Source of the DNA: JAEUIV01 sp033763795
Lineage (GTDB): Bacteria > Planctomycetota > Phycisphaerae > Phycisphaerales > UBA1924
Assembly (NCBI GenBank): GCA_033763795.1
Contig: JANRJV010000018.1
Location: 1-64,000 of the forward strand
Direction: 5' to 3'
Length of the DNA stretch: 64,000 nucleotides
Position numbers and translations under genes: made by a program. The notes under the pieces were generated by a model that made no database searches, had not been told where the DNA came from, and saw only the letters and a program-made list of their open reading frames with translations. Shown here one piece after another: positions 36,302 through 45,568 of the stretch. Position 1 is the first letter of the stretch. Each line of letters starts with the position of its first letter.

Positions 36302-39300
36302 ATGACCTTCCGCTCCAAAGGTCAGCTCGCCGCTCTCTTTCTTCTCACCGCCGTCACGGGCGTCGTCCTCGTCGCCATGCTCACGCGCGGCGGGCAGACC
36401 GCCCCCGCCCCCGCCCCAAACCCCGCCGCCGCCATCGGCCAGCCGCCGCCCGCCACCAAGACCGTCGGCGGCACCGGCCGAGGACCCGTCCAGGATCTCG
36501 TCGCCATCGCCGACGAAGGAGTCTGGACACGCGTCGACCCCGACACCGGCCGCCTCGTCTCCAAGATGACATGGAAGAGCCTCGATCCCCGGGCCGGCGG
36601 ACTCTTCGAAGTCGACTCCCCCCGCGTCTGGGCCATCGACGAACAGCGCACCGTCGTCATCGAAGCACGCCGGGGCACCATCGTCTGGCCCTCGCGCGAT
36701 CGCGAGCCCGAGTCGGGCAAACTCGAAGGAGACGTCCTCATCCGCATGGTCGAGGGCGCCCGCGCCGGCCCCGTCCGCGACGACGAATCGCCCCTCGCCC
36801 GCGTCGCCTCGCCCAGCCTCGCCTTCGAGACCGCCCTGGGCGAGCTCACCACCCCCGACGCCGTCGTCTTCGACGGCATGGGCTTCCGCGCTCAGGGCCA
36901 GGGCCTCGCACTCCGGCTCGGACGCGACCGCGCCCGGCCCCTCAACCTCCTCCGCATCGAGCGCGGCGGAACGCTCACATACACCCCCCAGCCGCCCTCC
37001 ACGCGCGACGAACCTCCCGAGTCCACCGAAGACCCCGCGCAGCCGCCCCGCGCAGAGCAGCCGCCCGCCGAGCCCGTCATCCAGCACTACCGCGCCACCG
37101 TGCAGGGCGACGTCCGCGTCCGCGTCGGCCCGCGCACGCTCGAGGGAGACCAGGTCGAAGTCTGGGCCCGCCTCGTCGACGGAGAGCTCCGCGAAGACGC
37201 CGTCGCCCCCTTCGAGCCCGCCGCCGCGCCCGCGCCTCAGCCCGGCGCAGCATCGGACCCCGGCCCCGACTCTCCCTCTCCCGACGCCGCGGCTCCCGAC
37301 GACGATGCGCAGCCCGTCTCCGCAACATTCACTTTCTCCGGCCCGCTCGAAGTCCGCCCCTCCGCCGACGAGCCCGACGCTCTCCGCGACGACGACGTCG
37401 CGCTCCGCATCTCCAGCGCGGCGGGCGCCCCCGTCCGCGTCAGCGACGCCGCCTCAGGCGGAACGCTCCGCGCGCCCGAACTCCGCTACGCCCTCACCAC
37501 CCGCCGCCTCACCCTCGGCTCGCGCCAGCCCGCTCCCGGCGACGTCCACATGACGCTCCCCGACCTCGCCGACCTTCTCGCCCGCGGCGTCGACATCGAC
37601 CTCACCACAGGCGAAGGCTCCATGGACGGCGCGGGCGAAGTCTGGCTCCTCGGCGCTCTCTCCCCCGCCGCCGACCAGCCCGCCGAGCGCGGCCCCAAGC
37701 CCCGCGGCGCCACATGGACCGACCGCGTCGACTTCCTCCTCGACACCGCCAGCGGCCCTGTCGGCAGCGGCCCCGTCCTCCCCAAGGACCTCCGCATGTC
37801 CGGCTCCGTCCGCGTCTTCGAGGGAGACGCCGGCGTCGCCGCACGCGACCTCCGCGCACGCTTCACCACGCACACGGACCCCGCCGGCCAACTCCGCGCC
37901 GCGCTCGCCCGGCTCACGCTCGCCGGCGCCGCCGCCGCATACGACTCCGCCGGCGGACACATCCGCGGCGACACCATCGAAGTCGCCTTCGAGCCCGACC
38001 AGGAGGGCTCGCCCCGCCCCACCGCCGCCGAAGTCTCGGGCGCCGCCGTCGCCTCCCGCGAGGGGCAGCGCCTCGCCGCCGAACGCATCAGCACCACCCT
38101 CGGCCCCGACGAAGATGGCGAGCTCGCCGTCACCGCCCTCCGCGCCCAGGGCGCCGTCGCCGCATGCCTCGATCGCGACACCGACGACGGCCCCGAAGAG
38201 ATCGAGACACTCGCCGACACCCTCAGCGCCGACCAGCAGCTCGACACCATCGAGCTCGTCGGCGCCCCCGCGACCATCTCGCGCCGCGGCCCGGAGGGCT
38301 TCGCCTCCATCACAGGCGGATCCATGCGCATCGGCTTCGCCGAGGGCGCCCGCGCGCTCACCGTCTTCGGCCCGGGCTCCGCCGCCTTCGACACACGCCG
38401 CAGCTCCGCCGGCGCCCGCGAAGGTGACACCGTCCTCGACATCCGCTGGAACGGCGCCGCCCTCTACAACGACGCGCAGGGAACCGTCGAGTTCGACGGC
38501 GAGGCCGACGTCCGCGCCCAGCTCGGCCCCGTCGAGCGCCACGCCGGCCGCGCCGACCGCATCGTCATCGAGCTCGCCCAGGACGAGCCCGCTTCAACCG
38601 ATCCCGCCGCCCACGCCTCCGCCGCTTCGACCGATCCCGCCGACGCGCCCGACCAGTCGCCCGCGCGCCGCTTCGCCCGCGCCCTGCTCGAAGGCTCGAC
38701 CGAAGCCCCCGCCGAGGTCGAGCTCCGCCGCTACGCACCCGGCTCCGGCGCCGGCGTCCTGGAAAGCCTCGCAGCGCTCCGCGGCCCGTCCATCGAGCTC
38801 GACGCGCTCCAATCGACGCTCGCCGTCACCGGCGCCGGACTCCTGCTCTTCGAGGACCGCTCCGCGTCCCAAGAGCCCGACCCCGCCGCCCCCGCCCCCG
38901 CGGGCACCGCCCTCTTCGCCGGACGCTCCGCCCGGGGCACCTCGCTCTTCACATGGGAAAACTCCATGCGCCTCGACCGCGCCCAGCGCCGCGGCGAGAT
39001 GTCGGGCCTCGTCCGCATACGCCACCGCGACGCACGAACTACCGACATCACCGACCTGCAGTGCGCCCTCCTCGAGATCTTCTTCACCGAGCCCCAGCCC
39101 GGCTCGCAGGACGCGGGAATCACCCTCCAGCGCGCCATCGCCACCGGCGGCGTCGCCGCCTCGCACAAGCAGCTCCAGATCCTCGCCCACTCGCTCACCT
39201 ACGACGCCGCCGCCAGCCAGATCACCGCCGCCGCCGACCCCGCCGCGCCCGAGCGCGCCGTCTCGCTCTACGACGCGGACACCGGACAGACCTTCGAAGC

Positions 39301-39376
39301 CGACAGCGTCACCGTCGACCTCGCCACCGGCAACTACCGGGGCGAGGGCATGCGCACCATCACCGTCCCGCGGTGA
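36302..39376 (+). CDS. Very large LptC/LptA-like protein (LPS transport)
   Basis: A 1024-residue protein with one N-terminal transmembrane helix (LAALFLLTAVTGVVLVAML) and an outside region of repeating short beta segments. The first part (VWTRVDPDTGRLVSKMTWKS, then FEVDSPRVWAI) resembles LptC; later blocks repeat an OstA/LptA-like pattern of paired strands (VQGDVRVRVGPRTLEGDQVE; DNDAQGTVEFDGEADV-type). Acidic Pro/Ala-rich linkers separate the blocks. Position eight bases after kdsD fits LPS transport, so it may act as a periplasmic bridge. Normal LptC and LptA are each about 190 residues, so this is several times larger. The beta-jellyroll reading is mine and rests on pattern, not alignment. 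Confidence 0.7.
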   Translation: MTFRSKGQLAALFLLTAVTGVVLVAMLTRGGQTAPAPAPNPAAAIGQPPPATKTVGGTGRGPVQDLVAIADEGVWTRVDPDTGRLVSKMTWKSLDPRAGGLFEVDSPRVWAIDEQRTVVIEARRGTIVWPSRDREPESGKLEGDVLIRMVEGARAGPVRDDESPLARVASPSLAFETALGELTTPDAVVFDGMGFRAQGQGLALRLGRDRARPLNLLRIERGGTLTYTPQPPSTRDEPPESTEDPAQPPRAEQPPAEPVIQHYRATVQGDVRVRVGPRTLEGDQVEVWARLVDGELREDAVAPFEPAAAPAPQPGAASDPGPDSPSPDAAAPDDDAQPVSATFTFSGPLEVRPSADEPDALRDDDVALRISSAAGAPVRVSDAASGGTLRAPELRYALTTRRLTLGSRQPAPGDVHMTLPDLADLLARGVDIDLTTGEGSMDGAGEVWLLGALSPAADQPAERGPKPRGATWTDRVDFLLDTASGPVGSGPVLPKDLRMSGSVRVFEGDAGVAARDLRARFTTHTDPAGQLRAALARLTLAGAAAAYDSAGGHIRGDTIEVAFEPDQEGSPRPTAAEVSGAAVASREGQRLAAERISTTLGPDEDGELAVTALRAQGAVAACLDRDTDDGPEEIETLADTLSADQQLDTIELVGAPATISRRGPEGFASITGGSMRIGFAEGARALTVFGPGSAAFDTRRSSAGAREGDTVLDIRWNGAALYNDAQGTVEFDGEADVRAQLGPVERHAGRADRIVIELAQDEPASTDPAAHASAASTDPADAPDQSPARRFARALLEGSTEAPAEVELRRYAPGSGAGVLESLAALRGPSIELDALQSTLAVTGAGLLLFEDRSASQEPDPAAPAPAGTALFAGRSARGTSLFTWENSMRLDRAQRRGEMSGLVRIRHRDARTTDITDLQCALLEIFFTEPQPGSQDAGITLQRAIATGGVAASHKQLQILAHSLTYDAAASQITAAADPAAPERAVSLYDADTGQTFEADSVTVDLATGNYRGEGMRTITVPR

Positions 39377-39412
39377 GCAACGCTCCGCCCCGCCGAACCG
39401 GCCCTGCATCCC

Positions 39413-39418
39413 TACCAT
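39413..39418 (+). promoter_or_regulatory. -10 element eight bases before a start codon
   Basis: TACCAT ends eight bases before the ATG at 39427 and there is no Shine-Dalgarno, so the transcript would have a leader of only one or two bases. Confidence 0.4.
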
Positions 39419-39426
39419 CACGGACC

Positions 39427-40176
39427 ATGCGGACCCTCATCGCGATCCCCACCTACAACGAGGAACGCTACGTCCTCCGCGTCCTCCGCCGAGTCCGCGA
39501 ACACGCGGAAAACATCCTCGTCATCGACGACGGCTCAACAGACTCAACCCCCTGCCTCCTCCCGCAGATGCCCGTCGAGGTCATCCGCCACGCCGCCAAC
39601 CGCGGCTATGGCCGATCGCTCCAAGACGCCTTCCGATGGGCCCGCGTCGACCGATTCGACTGGGTCATCACCATGGACTGCGACGAGCAGCACGAGCCCG
39701 AGGCAATCCCCAGCTTCCTTGACGCCATCGCACGCGACGACGCCGACGTCATCTCCGGGTCCCGCTACCTCTCCGCCTACGGCGACAACGACTCCCCGCC
39801 GCCCGCCCGCAGGCACATCAACCACGCAATCACACGCGAGATCAACGAACGGCTCGGGCTCGCCATCACCGACGCCTTCTGCGGCTTCAAGGCCTACCGC
39901 ACCTCCGCTGTCTCGAACCTCGCCTTCGACGTCGACGGCTACGCCTTCCCCATGCAGTTCTGGGTCCAGGCCGTCGCCGCCGGAATCACCATCCGCGAGC
40001 TCCCCGTCAAGCTCATCTACAACGACCCCAACCGGACCTTCGGCGGCCCGCTCCGCAACGACGACGTCCGCTACGCCCACTACCGCGAGATCCTTCAGCG
40101 CGAGATCGACCGGTGCGAGGGCCGCCTGCCCCCCTCGTCCCGGCACGTCAGCCCGCTCGGATACGCCGGCAAATGA
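39427..40176 (+). CDS. Family 2 glycosyltransferase (polyprenyl-phosphate sugar type)
   Basis: A 249-residue GT-A enzyme resembling dolichyl-phosphate mannosyltransferase. The nucleotide-binding start is LIAIPTYNEERYVLRVL, then ILVIDDGSTDST; the metal-binding DxD-type motif is in VITMDCDEQHEPEAIPSFL and the acceptor region contains ISGSRYLSAYGDNDSPP. No C-terminal membrane helices are present, so it is a soluble or peripheral enzyme that probably loads a lipid carrier. It follows the LPS-type genes, though sugar and acceptor are not readable. The stop overlaps the next ATG (ATGA). Confidence 0.88.
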   Translation: MRTLIAIPTYNEERYVLRVLRRVREHAENILVIDDGSTDSTPCLLPQMPVEVIRHAANRGYGRSLQDAFRWARVDRFDWVITMDCDEQHEPEAIPSFLDAIARDDADVISGSRYLSAYGDNDSPPPARRHINHAITREINERLGLAITDAFCGFKAYRTSAVSNLAFDVDGYAFPMQFWVQAVAAGITIRELPVKLIYNDPNRTFGGPLRNDDVRYAHYREILQREIDRCEGRLPPSSRHVSPLGYAGK

Positions 40177-41498
40177 GAGTCCTCGTGAGCCCCCCGCGCC
40201 ACACGTGGCCGGACCTCGCGCTCCAGCATTGGCAGACCGTCCGCAGCGACCAGCGCGCCCTCGCATTCCGCCGCGAGCTGGGCCTGCCCGTCGACAGGCC
40301 CGTCATCATGACCGGCCATCAGGCCCACGTCTGGCACGCCGGAATCCTCGCCAAGTACTTCGCCGCCGACTCACTCGCACGCCAGATCAGCGCCGCCGCC
40401 GCCTGGCTCGTCGTCGATCAGGACGAACAGGACTACACGCCACTCCGCTACCCCGCGCACGAAGAAGGCGCCCTCCGCGCCCGCGAGTGGACCCTGGGCC
40501 CCGCGCCCCGCGCGGGCGTCGCCGCCTGCAACGTTCCCGCGTTCGACCCCGGCCCGCCCCCCAACCCGCCGGGCGACGAGCCGGTCTTCCGATCCGTCCG
40601 CCAGGGACTCAGCGACATCGCCCGCGCGCTCGCCGCGCGCCGCTCCGAGCCCAACGCCGCGCTGCAGGTCGCCCGCGCCGTCTTCGACCTCCTCACGCCT
40701 CTCCTCGAACTTCGGCCTCTCATCGCCGCCACCTCCCTGGGGTCCGTCTCCCTCGGCTCAGACTTCATCGCCCGACTTCGCTCGGAAGCGCGCCGCGCCG
40801 CCGACCTCTACAACCAGGCCGTCGAGCGCTTCCCGGACAGCGGCCTCACGCGCCTCCGCATCACGAACGACGCCCAGCAGGTCGAGCTCCCGCTCTGGCG
40901 CCTGGCGCCGGGCCGCCCCCGCGCCCGCGTCTTCAGCACCGACCCAGCCGACCCCTCCGCCATCATCGCCCCGCGCGCCCTCGTCATGACGGGACTCGTG
41001 CGCCTCTACGCCTGCGACCTCTTCATCCACGGCAAGGGCGGCGCCGTCTACGACCCCGTCACCGAAGACTGGCTCTCCGCCTGGCTGGGCGTCACCCTCG
41101 CCCCCGCCGCCGTCGCCACCGCCGACCTCTACCTCCCGCTCGCTCCCAAGCGCATCGAAGAAGCCGAAGTCGCCCGCGCCCGCTGGCGCGCCCACCGCGC
41201 GCGCCACGACCCCGCGCTCATCGGCGACGCCGCGGCCGCCGCCGAAAAGTCCGCCTTCGTCCGCCGCATCGCCCAGCTCCGCGCCGATCACGCCGACCCC
41301 GCTCCCGAATACCTCCGCATGCACCAGTGGCTCGAGCGCTACCGCGCCGCCGCCGCCCCCGCGCTCGCGGCCCTCGACGCCGAGGCCCGCGCCGCCCGCG
41401 ACCGCCTCGCCTCGCGCGACGTCGCCTTCGACCGCACCTGGCCCTTCGCCCTGCACGCTCCCGCCGCGCTCACCGCCCTCCGCGAAGCCTGTCGCTAG
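40173..41498 (+). CDS. BshC-like protein of unknown substrate
   Basis: A 441-residue cytoplasmic protein without signal or membrane segments. Three patches recall BshC, the cysteine-adding enzyme of bacillithiol synthesis: VIMTGHQAHVWHAGILAKY (compare TGQQAGL-type), AAAWLVVDQDEQDYTPLRY at the place of the BshC ED/HD block, and RLYACDLFIHGKGGAVYD before a helical C-terminal region. The similarity is weak and the active-site residues are not all alike, so it may be a distant relative with a different acceptor. It is coupled to the glycosyltransferase by ATGA. No bshA or bshB gene lies in the window. Confidence 0.55.
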   Translation: MRVLVSPPRHTWPDLALQHWQTVRSDQRALAFRRELGLPVDRPVIMTGHQAHVWHAGILAKYFAADSLARQISAAAAWLVVDQDEQDYTPLRYPAHEEGALRAREWTLGPAPRAGVAACNVPAFDPGPPPNPPGDEPVFRSVRQGLSDIARALAARRSEPNAALQVARAVFDLLTPLLELRPLIAATSLGSVSLGSDFIARLRSEARRAADLYNQAVERFPDSGLTRLRITNDAQQVELPLWRLAPGRPRARVFSTDPADPSAIIAPRALVMTGLVRLYACDLFIHGKGGAVYDPVTEDWLSAWLGVTLAPAAVATADLYLPLAPKRIEEAEVARARWRAHRARHDPALIGDAAAAAEKSAFVRRIAQLRADHADPAPEYLRMHQWLERYRAAAAPALAALDAEARAARDRLASRDVAFDRTWPFALHAPAALTALREACR

Positions 41499-41531
41499 CC
41501 GGCCGAAACCATCACCTGACGGCCGCCGGGA

Positions 41532-41537
41532 TACACT
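41532..41537 (+). promoter_or_regulatory. -10 element before the coiled-coil membrane protein
   Basis: TACACT ends 11 bases before the ATG at 41549; the implied leader is about four bases. Confidence 0.35.
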
Positions 41538-41548
41538 CCCCCCGACGC

Positions 41549-42382
41549 ATGAATCAGTTCGGCAACCAGCTCTGGCCCCTGATCCTCGTGATGGCGATGT
41601 CCGCCCTCTCGTGGATCATCGGCCAGCTCCGACAGCAGCGCCAGATCCGCGAGCAGAAGGAACGCGAGCGCCGCCGATACGAAGAGCAGCTCCGCACGGG
41701 CCGCCCCCCCGAAGAGCCCGCCCGCCCGACCTCGCAGAGCGAGCAGCTCGCCGAGCTCGCACAGAAGCGCCAGCAGCAGCTCCGCGAGCTCCGCCGCCAG
41801 CAGCAGGAACGCTCGCGCACCGACGCCGGCCCCGTCGTCGTCCGCGGCCCCGCCCCCGCGCCCACATCTTCAACCTCAACGCCCACCGGCCGGGGAGCCA
41901 TCCCGCCCGGAGGCGTCATCGTCGAACGCGTCCCCACCGGCGGCACGCCCCAGAGACGCCAACCCCCCGCCCCGCGAAACCCGCAGAACCGACCGCCCGC
42001 CCGAACACCCTCAGAGAAGACACCGCCCCAGCGCACGCTCCAGAACACACCCCGGCCCGGGCAAGCCCCCGACCCCCGCGACGTCATGCGCCTCCAGCGC
42101 GAGCGCGAGCTCGCCGAGCGTGAGCGCGCCTCCCGACTCGCCGAGCAGATCGAGGCCCAGCGCCGCGAGGAGCTCGCCCGCCAACGCACTCTCACTCAGC
42201 AGGCCGCCGCACGCCAGGAACGCGTGATCGCCGAACAGACCGCCAAACGCGCCCCCACCTCCCGCGCGCTCCTCCTGGGAAGCCGCGGCGAGCTCACGCG
42301 CGACGCCCTCCGCCGCGCCATCCTCGCCGCCGAAGTGCTCGGGCCGCCCGTCTCCATGCGCCCGCCGCCGGACCAGCCCTGA
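41549..42382 (+). CDS. Membrane-anchored coiled-coil protein of unknown function
   Basis: A 277-residue protein with one N-terminal membrane helix (LWPLILVMAMSALSWIIG, residues 8-25) followed by a basic, Gln/Arg/Glu-rich coiled coil (LRQQRQIREQKERERRRYEE), a Pro/Thr-rich disordered middle and a second charged helix (LQRERELAERERASRLAEQI). It resembles other short-anchored helical proteins of Planctomycetes, but I recognise no family. It stands alone between the BshC-like gene and pepP, with its own -10-like element. Topology probably places the tail in the cytoplasm, inferred from the basic residues after the helix. Confidence 0.65.
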   Translation: MNQFGNQLWPLILVMAMSALSWIIGQLRQQRQIREQKERERRRYEEQLRTGRPPEEPARPTSQSEQLAELAQKRQQQLRELRRQQQERSRTDAGPVVVRGPAPAPTSSTSTPTGRGAIPPGGVIVERVPTGGTPQRRQPPAPRNPQNRPPARTPSEKTPPQRTLQNTPRPGQAPDPRDVMRLQRERELAERERASRLAEQIEAQRREELARQRTLTQQAAARQERVIAEQTAKRAPTSRALLLGSRGELTRDALRRAILAAEVLGPPVSMRPPPDQP

Positions 42383-42405
42383 CACGCCCGCCAGCCGGCG
42401 CTCCG

Positions 42406-42411
42406 TATACT
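42406..42411 (+). promoter_or_regulatory. -10 element TATACT before pepP
   Basis: TATACT matches the consensus at five of six bases and ends 10 bases before the pepP ATG, leaving room for a leader of about four bases. A -35 at the right distance is not convincing. Confidence 0.5.
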
Positions 42412-42421
42412 CCGCCCCCCA

Positions 42422-43537
42422 ATGGCTCGAGCAACTCATCCGCCGCGGCCGCGCACCGCCGCAAGGCTCCGCACACTCCGAGAAGGCCTCCGCGACCTCA
42501 AGCTGGCCTGCCTCCTCGTCACCGTCCCGAACGACATCCGCTACCTCACCGGCTTTTCCGGCGAGGCCTCCTGCGCCATCGTCACCGCGCGCGACCTCAT
42601 CATTATCTCCGACTTCCGCTTCCAGGAAGAGCTCAGCCACCTCCCCGGAAGCATCGAGATCATCATCCGCAAGGGGACCATGCTCGAGGCGCAGCGCGCC
42701 GCCCTCAGGTCGCTCAAGGTCCGCGCCGTGGGCCTCCAGCTCGGCGGGCTCACCGCCGCCGCCCGCGACGCCCTCGCCGAGGCCCTGGGCCCCCGCGTCC
42801 GACTCGCCGACGCCTCCGCGGTCCTCACCAGCGCCCGCGCCGTCAAGGACGACGCGGAGCTCGACATCATCCGCCGCGCCATCACCATCCAGCAGGACGC
42901 GCTCCTCGCCACGCTCCCCACCGTCAGGCCGGGCCAGACCGAGCGCGACGTCGCCGCCCGGCTCGAATACGAGTGCCGCACCCGCGGCGCCGACGCCATG
43001 AGCTTCGAGACCATCGTCGCCGCCCGCGCCAACGGCTCCAAGCCCCACTACCGCCCGGGCTCCGAGAGACTGGCGCGCCGCACGCCGCTCCTCATCGACT
43101 GGGGCGTCAGGCTCGGCGGCTACTGCTCCGACATGACCCGCACCTTCGCCCTGGGCCGCTGGCACAAACGCCTCAGGGACGTCTACTCCGTCGTCCTCGA
43201 TGCGCACCAGGCAGCCGTCGCCGCCGCCAGGCCCGGCATCCCCGCCGCACAGCTCGACGCCGCGGGACGCGACGTCATTCGCCACGCCGGTTTCGGGGAT
43301 CACTTCGGCCACGGCCTGGGCCACGGCATCGGGCTCGACATCCACGAGGCCCCGCGCCTCGACCGATTCAACCAGACCATCCTCGAGCCCGGAATGGTCG
43401 TCACCATCGAGCCGGGCATCTATCTCCCCGGCGTCGGCGGCGTCCGCCTCGAAGACGATATCTTGATCACAAAGCGCGGTGCGCAGAACCTCTGCTCGCT
43501 CCCCAAAGACCTCGACTGGGCGACCCTCCATGGTTGA
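42422..43537 (+). CDS. pepP: Xaa-Pro aminopeptidase-type M24 metallopeptidase
   Basis: A 371-residue peptidase that removes an N-terminal residue before proline. The N-terminal creatinase-like domain opens TLREGLRDLKLACLLVTVPN, then DIRYLTGFSGE; the C-terminal pita-bread domain has the five metal ligands: Asp in LLIDWG, Asp in YCSDMTRTF, His in HGLGHGIGLDIHE, and Glu in TIEPGIY and in VRLEDDI. It is the usual neighbour of accB in several phyla. It overlaps accB by 8 bases, so the two are co-expressed. Start is the ATG ten bases after the -10 element. Confidence 0.93.
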   Translation: MARATHPPRPRTAARLRTLREGLRDLKLACLLVTVPNDIRYLTGFSGEASCAIVTARDLIIISDFRFQEELSHLPGSIEIIIRKGTMLEAQRAALRSLKVRAVGLQLGGLTAAARDALAEALGPRVRLADASAVLTSARAVKDDAELDIIRRAITIQQDALLATLPTVRPGQTERDVAARLEYECRTRGADAMSFETIVAARANGSKPHYRPGSERLARRTPLLIDWGVRLGGYCSDMTRTFALGRWHKRLRDVYSVVLDAHQAAVAAARPGIPAAQLDAAGRDVIRHAGFGDHFGHGLGHGIGLDIHEAPRLDRFNQTILEPGMVVTIEPGIYLPGVGGVRLEDDILITKRGAQNLCSLPKDLDWATLHG

Positions 43538-44003
43538 CTATCGGAAACTGAAAGAGCTCGTGAAGCTCATGACCGAGAACGACCTCTCCGAGCTGGACCT
43601 CAGGGACCAGCAGGAAACAGTCGTCATCAAGCGCGCCCAGCCCGCCTACGCGCCCATGATGGGCCCGCCCGTCGTCCATCACGTGCAGGCCGCGCCGGCC
43701 TCCGCCGCTCAGGCCGCCAGCGGCGACGCCCACGCCGCACCGCCCCCCGACGACGACGCGGACCTCGTCGCCATCAAGTCGCCCATGGTCGGCACCTTCT
43801 ACTCCGCCCCGGACCCCAGCAGCCCGCCCTTCGTCGCCGCCGGCGCCTCCGTCGGACCGGACACCGTCGTCTGCATCGTCGAAGCCATGAAGGTCTTCTC
43901 CGAGATCAAGGCCGAATGCTCCGGCAAGATCGAGAAGATCCTCGTCAAGAGCGGCGACGCCGTCGAATACGGCCAGAAGCTCTTCCTCGTCCGACCCGCC
44001 TGA
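43530..44003 (+). CDS. accB: Biotin carboxyl carrier protein of acetyl-CoA carboxylase
   Basis: A 157-residue carrier. It begins with the AccB-typical helix MVDYRKLKELVKLMTENDLS, then EVVIK-like strands, an Ala/Pro linker, and the biotinyl domain from about residue 75 (IKSPMVGTFYSAPDPSSPPF). The biotinylated lysine is in IVEAMKVFSEI, the standard site, in contrast to the atypical carrier at 8214. The thumb loop (SAPDPSSPPF) is present, as expected for AccB. It starts inside pepP and is followed by accC after 94 bases. Confidence 0.95.
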   Translation: MVDYRKLKELVKLMTENDLSELDLRDQQETVVIKRAQPAYAPMMGPPVVHHVQAAPASAAQAASGDAHAAPPPDDDADLVAIKSPMVGTFYSAPDPSSPPFVAAGASVGPDTVVCIVEAMKVFSEIKAECSGKIEKILVKSGDAVEYGQKLFLVRPA

Positions 44004-44097
44004 GCAACCGGGCGCGCCACCCCCAACCCGCCCCGCGCCCGCATCGGACCGCCGGCCGCCGCTCCGCCCGCCGCTCCGGCACCGAACCTCCCTCCTC

Positions 44098-45459
<1,362 letters not shown>

Positions 45460-45556
45460 CCCCCTCCCGGGACGCCGCTCCGCCGCGCCACGCCCTCCGC
45501 CCCGCGAACGGATCCCTTCCATGCTCAACGCTCTCGCCCGCGCCGTCGGCACGATT

Positions 45557-45562
45557 TAGCAT
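45557..45562 (+). promoter_or_regulatory. -10 element TAGCAT six bases before the DUF748 gene
   Basis: TAGCAT ends six bases before the ATG at 45569, which puts the likely transcription start on the start codon. The 109 bases from accC to this gene hold nothing else recognisable. Confidence 0.45.
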
Positions 45563-45568
45563 GCGCCG

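Noticed and set aside
41611..42123. Pro/Arg-rich open frame inside the coiled-coil membrane protein gene
   Set aside because: It has no start signal or domain, and the overlapping frame has a membrane helix and clear coiled coils.
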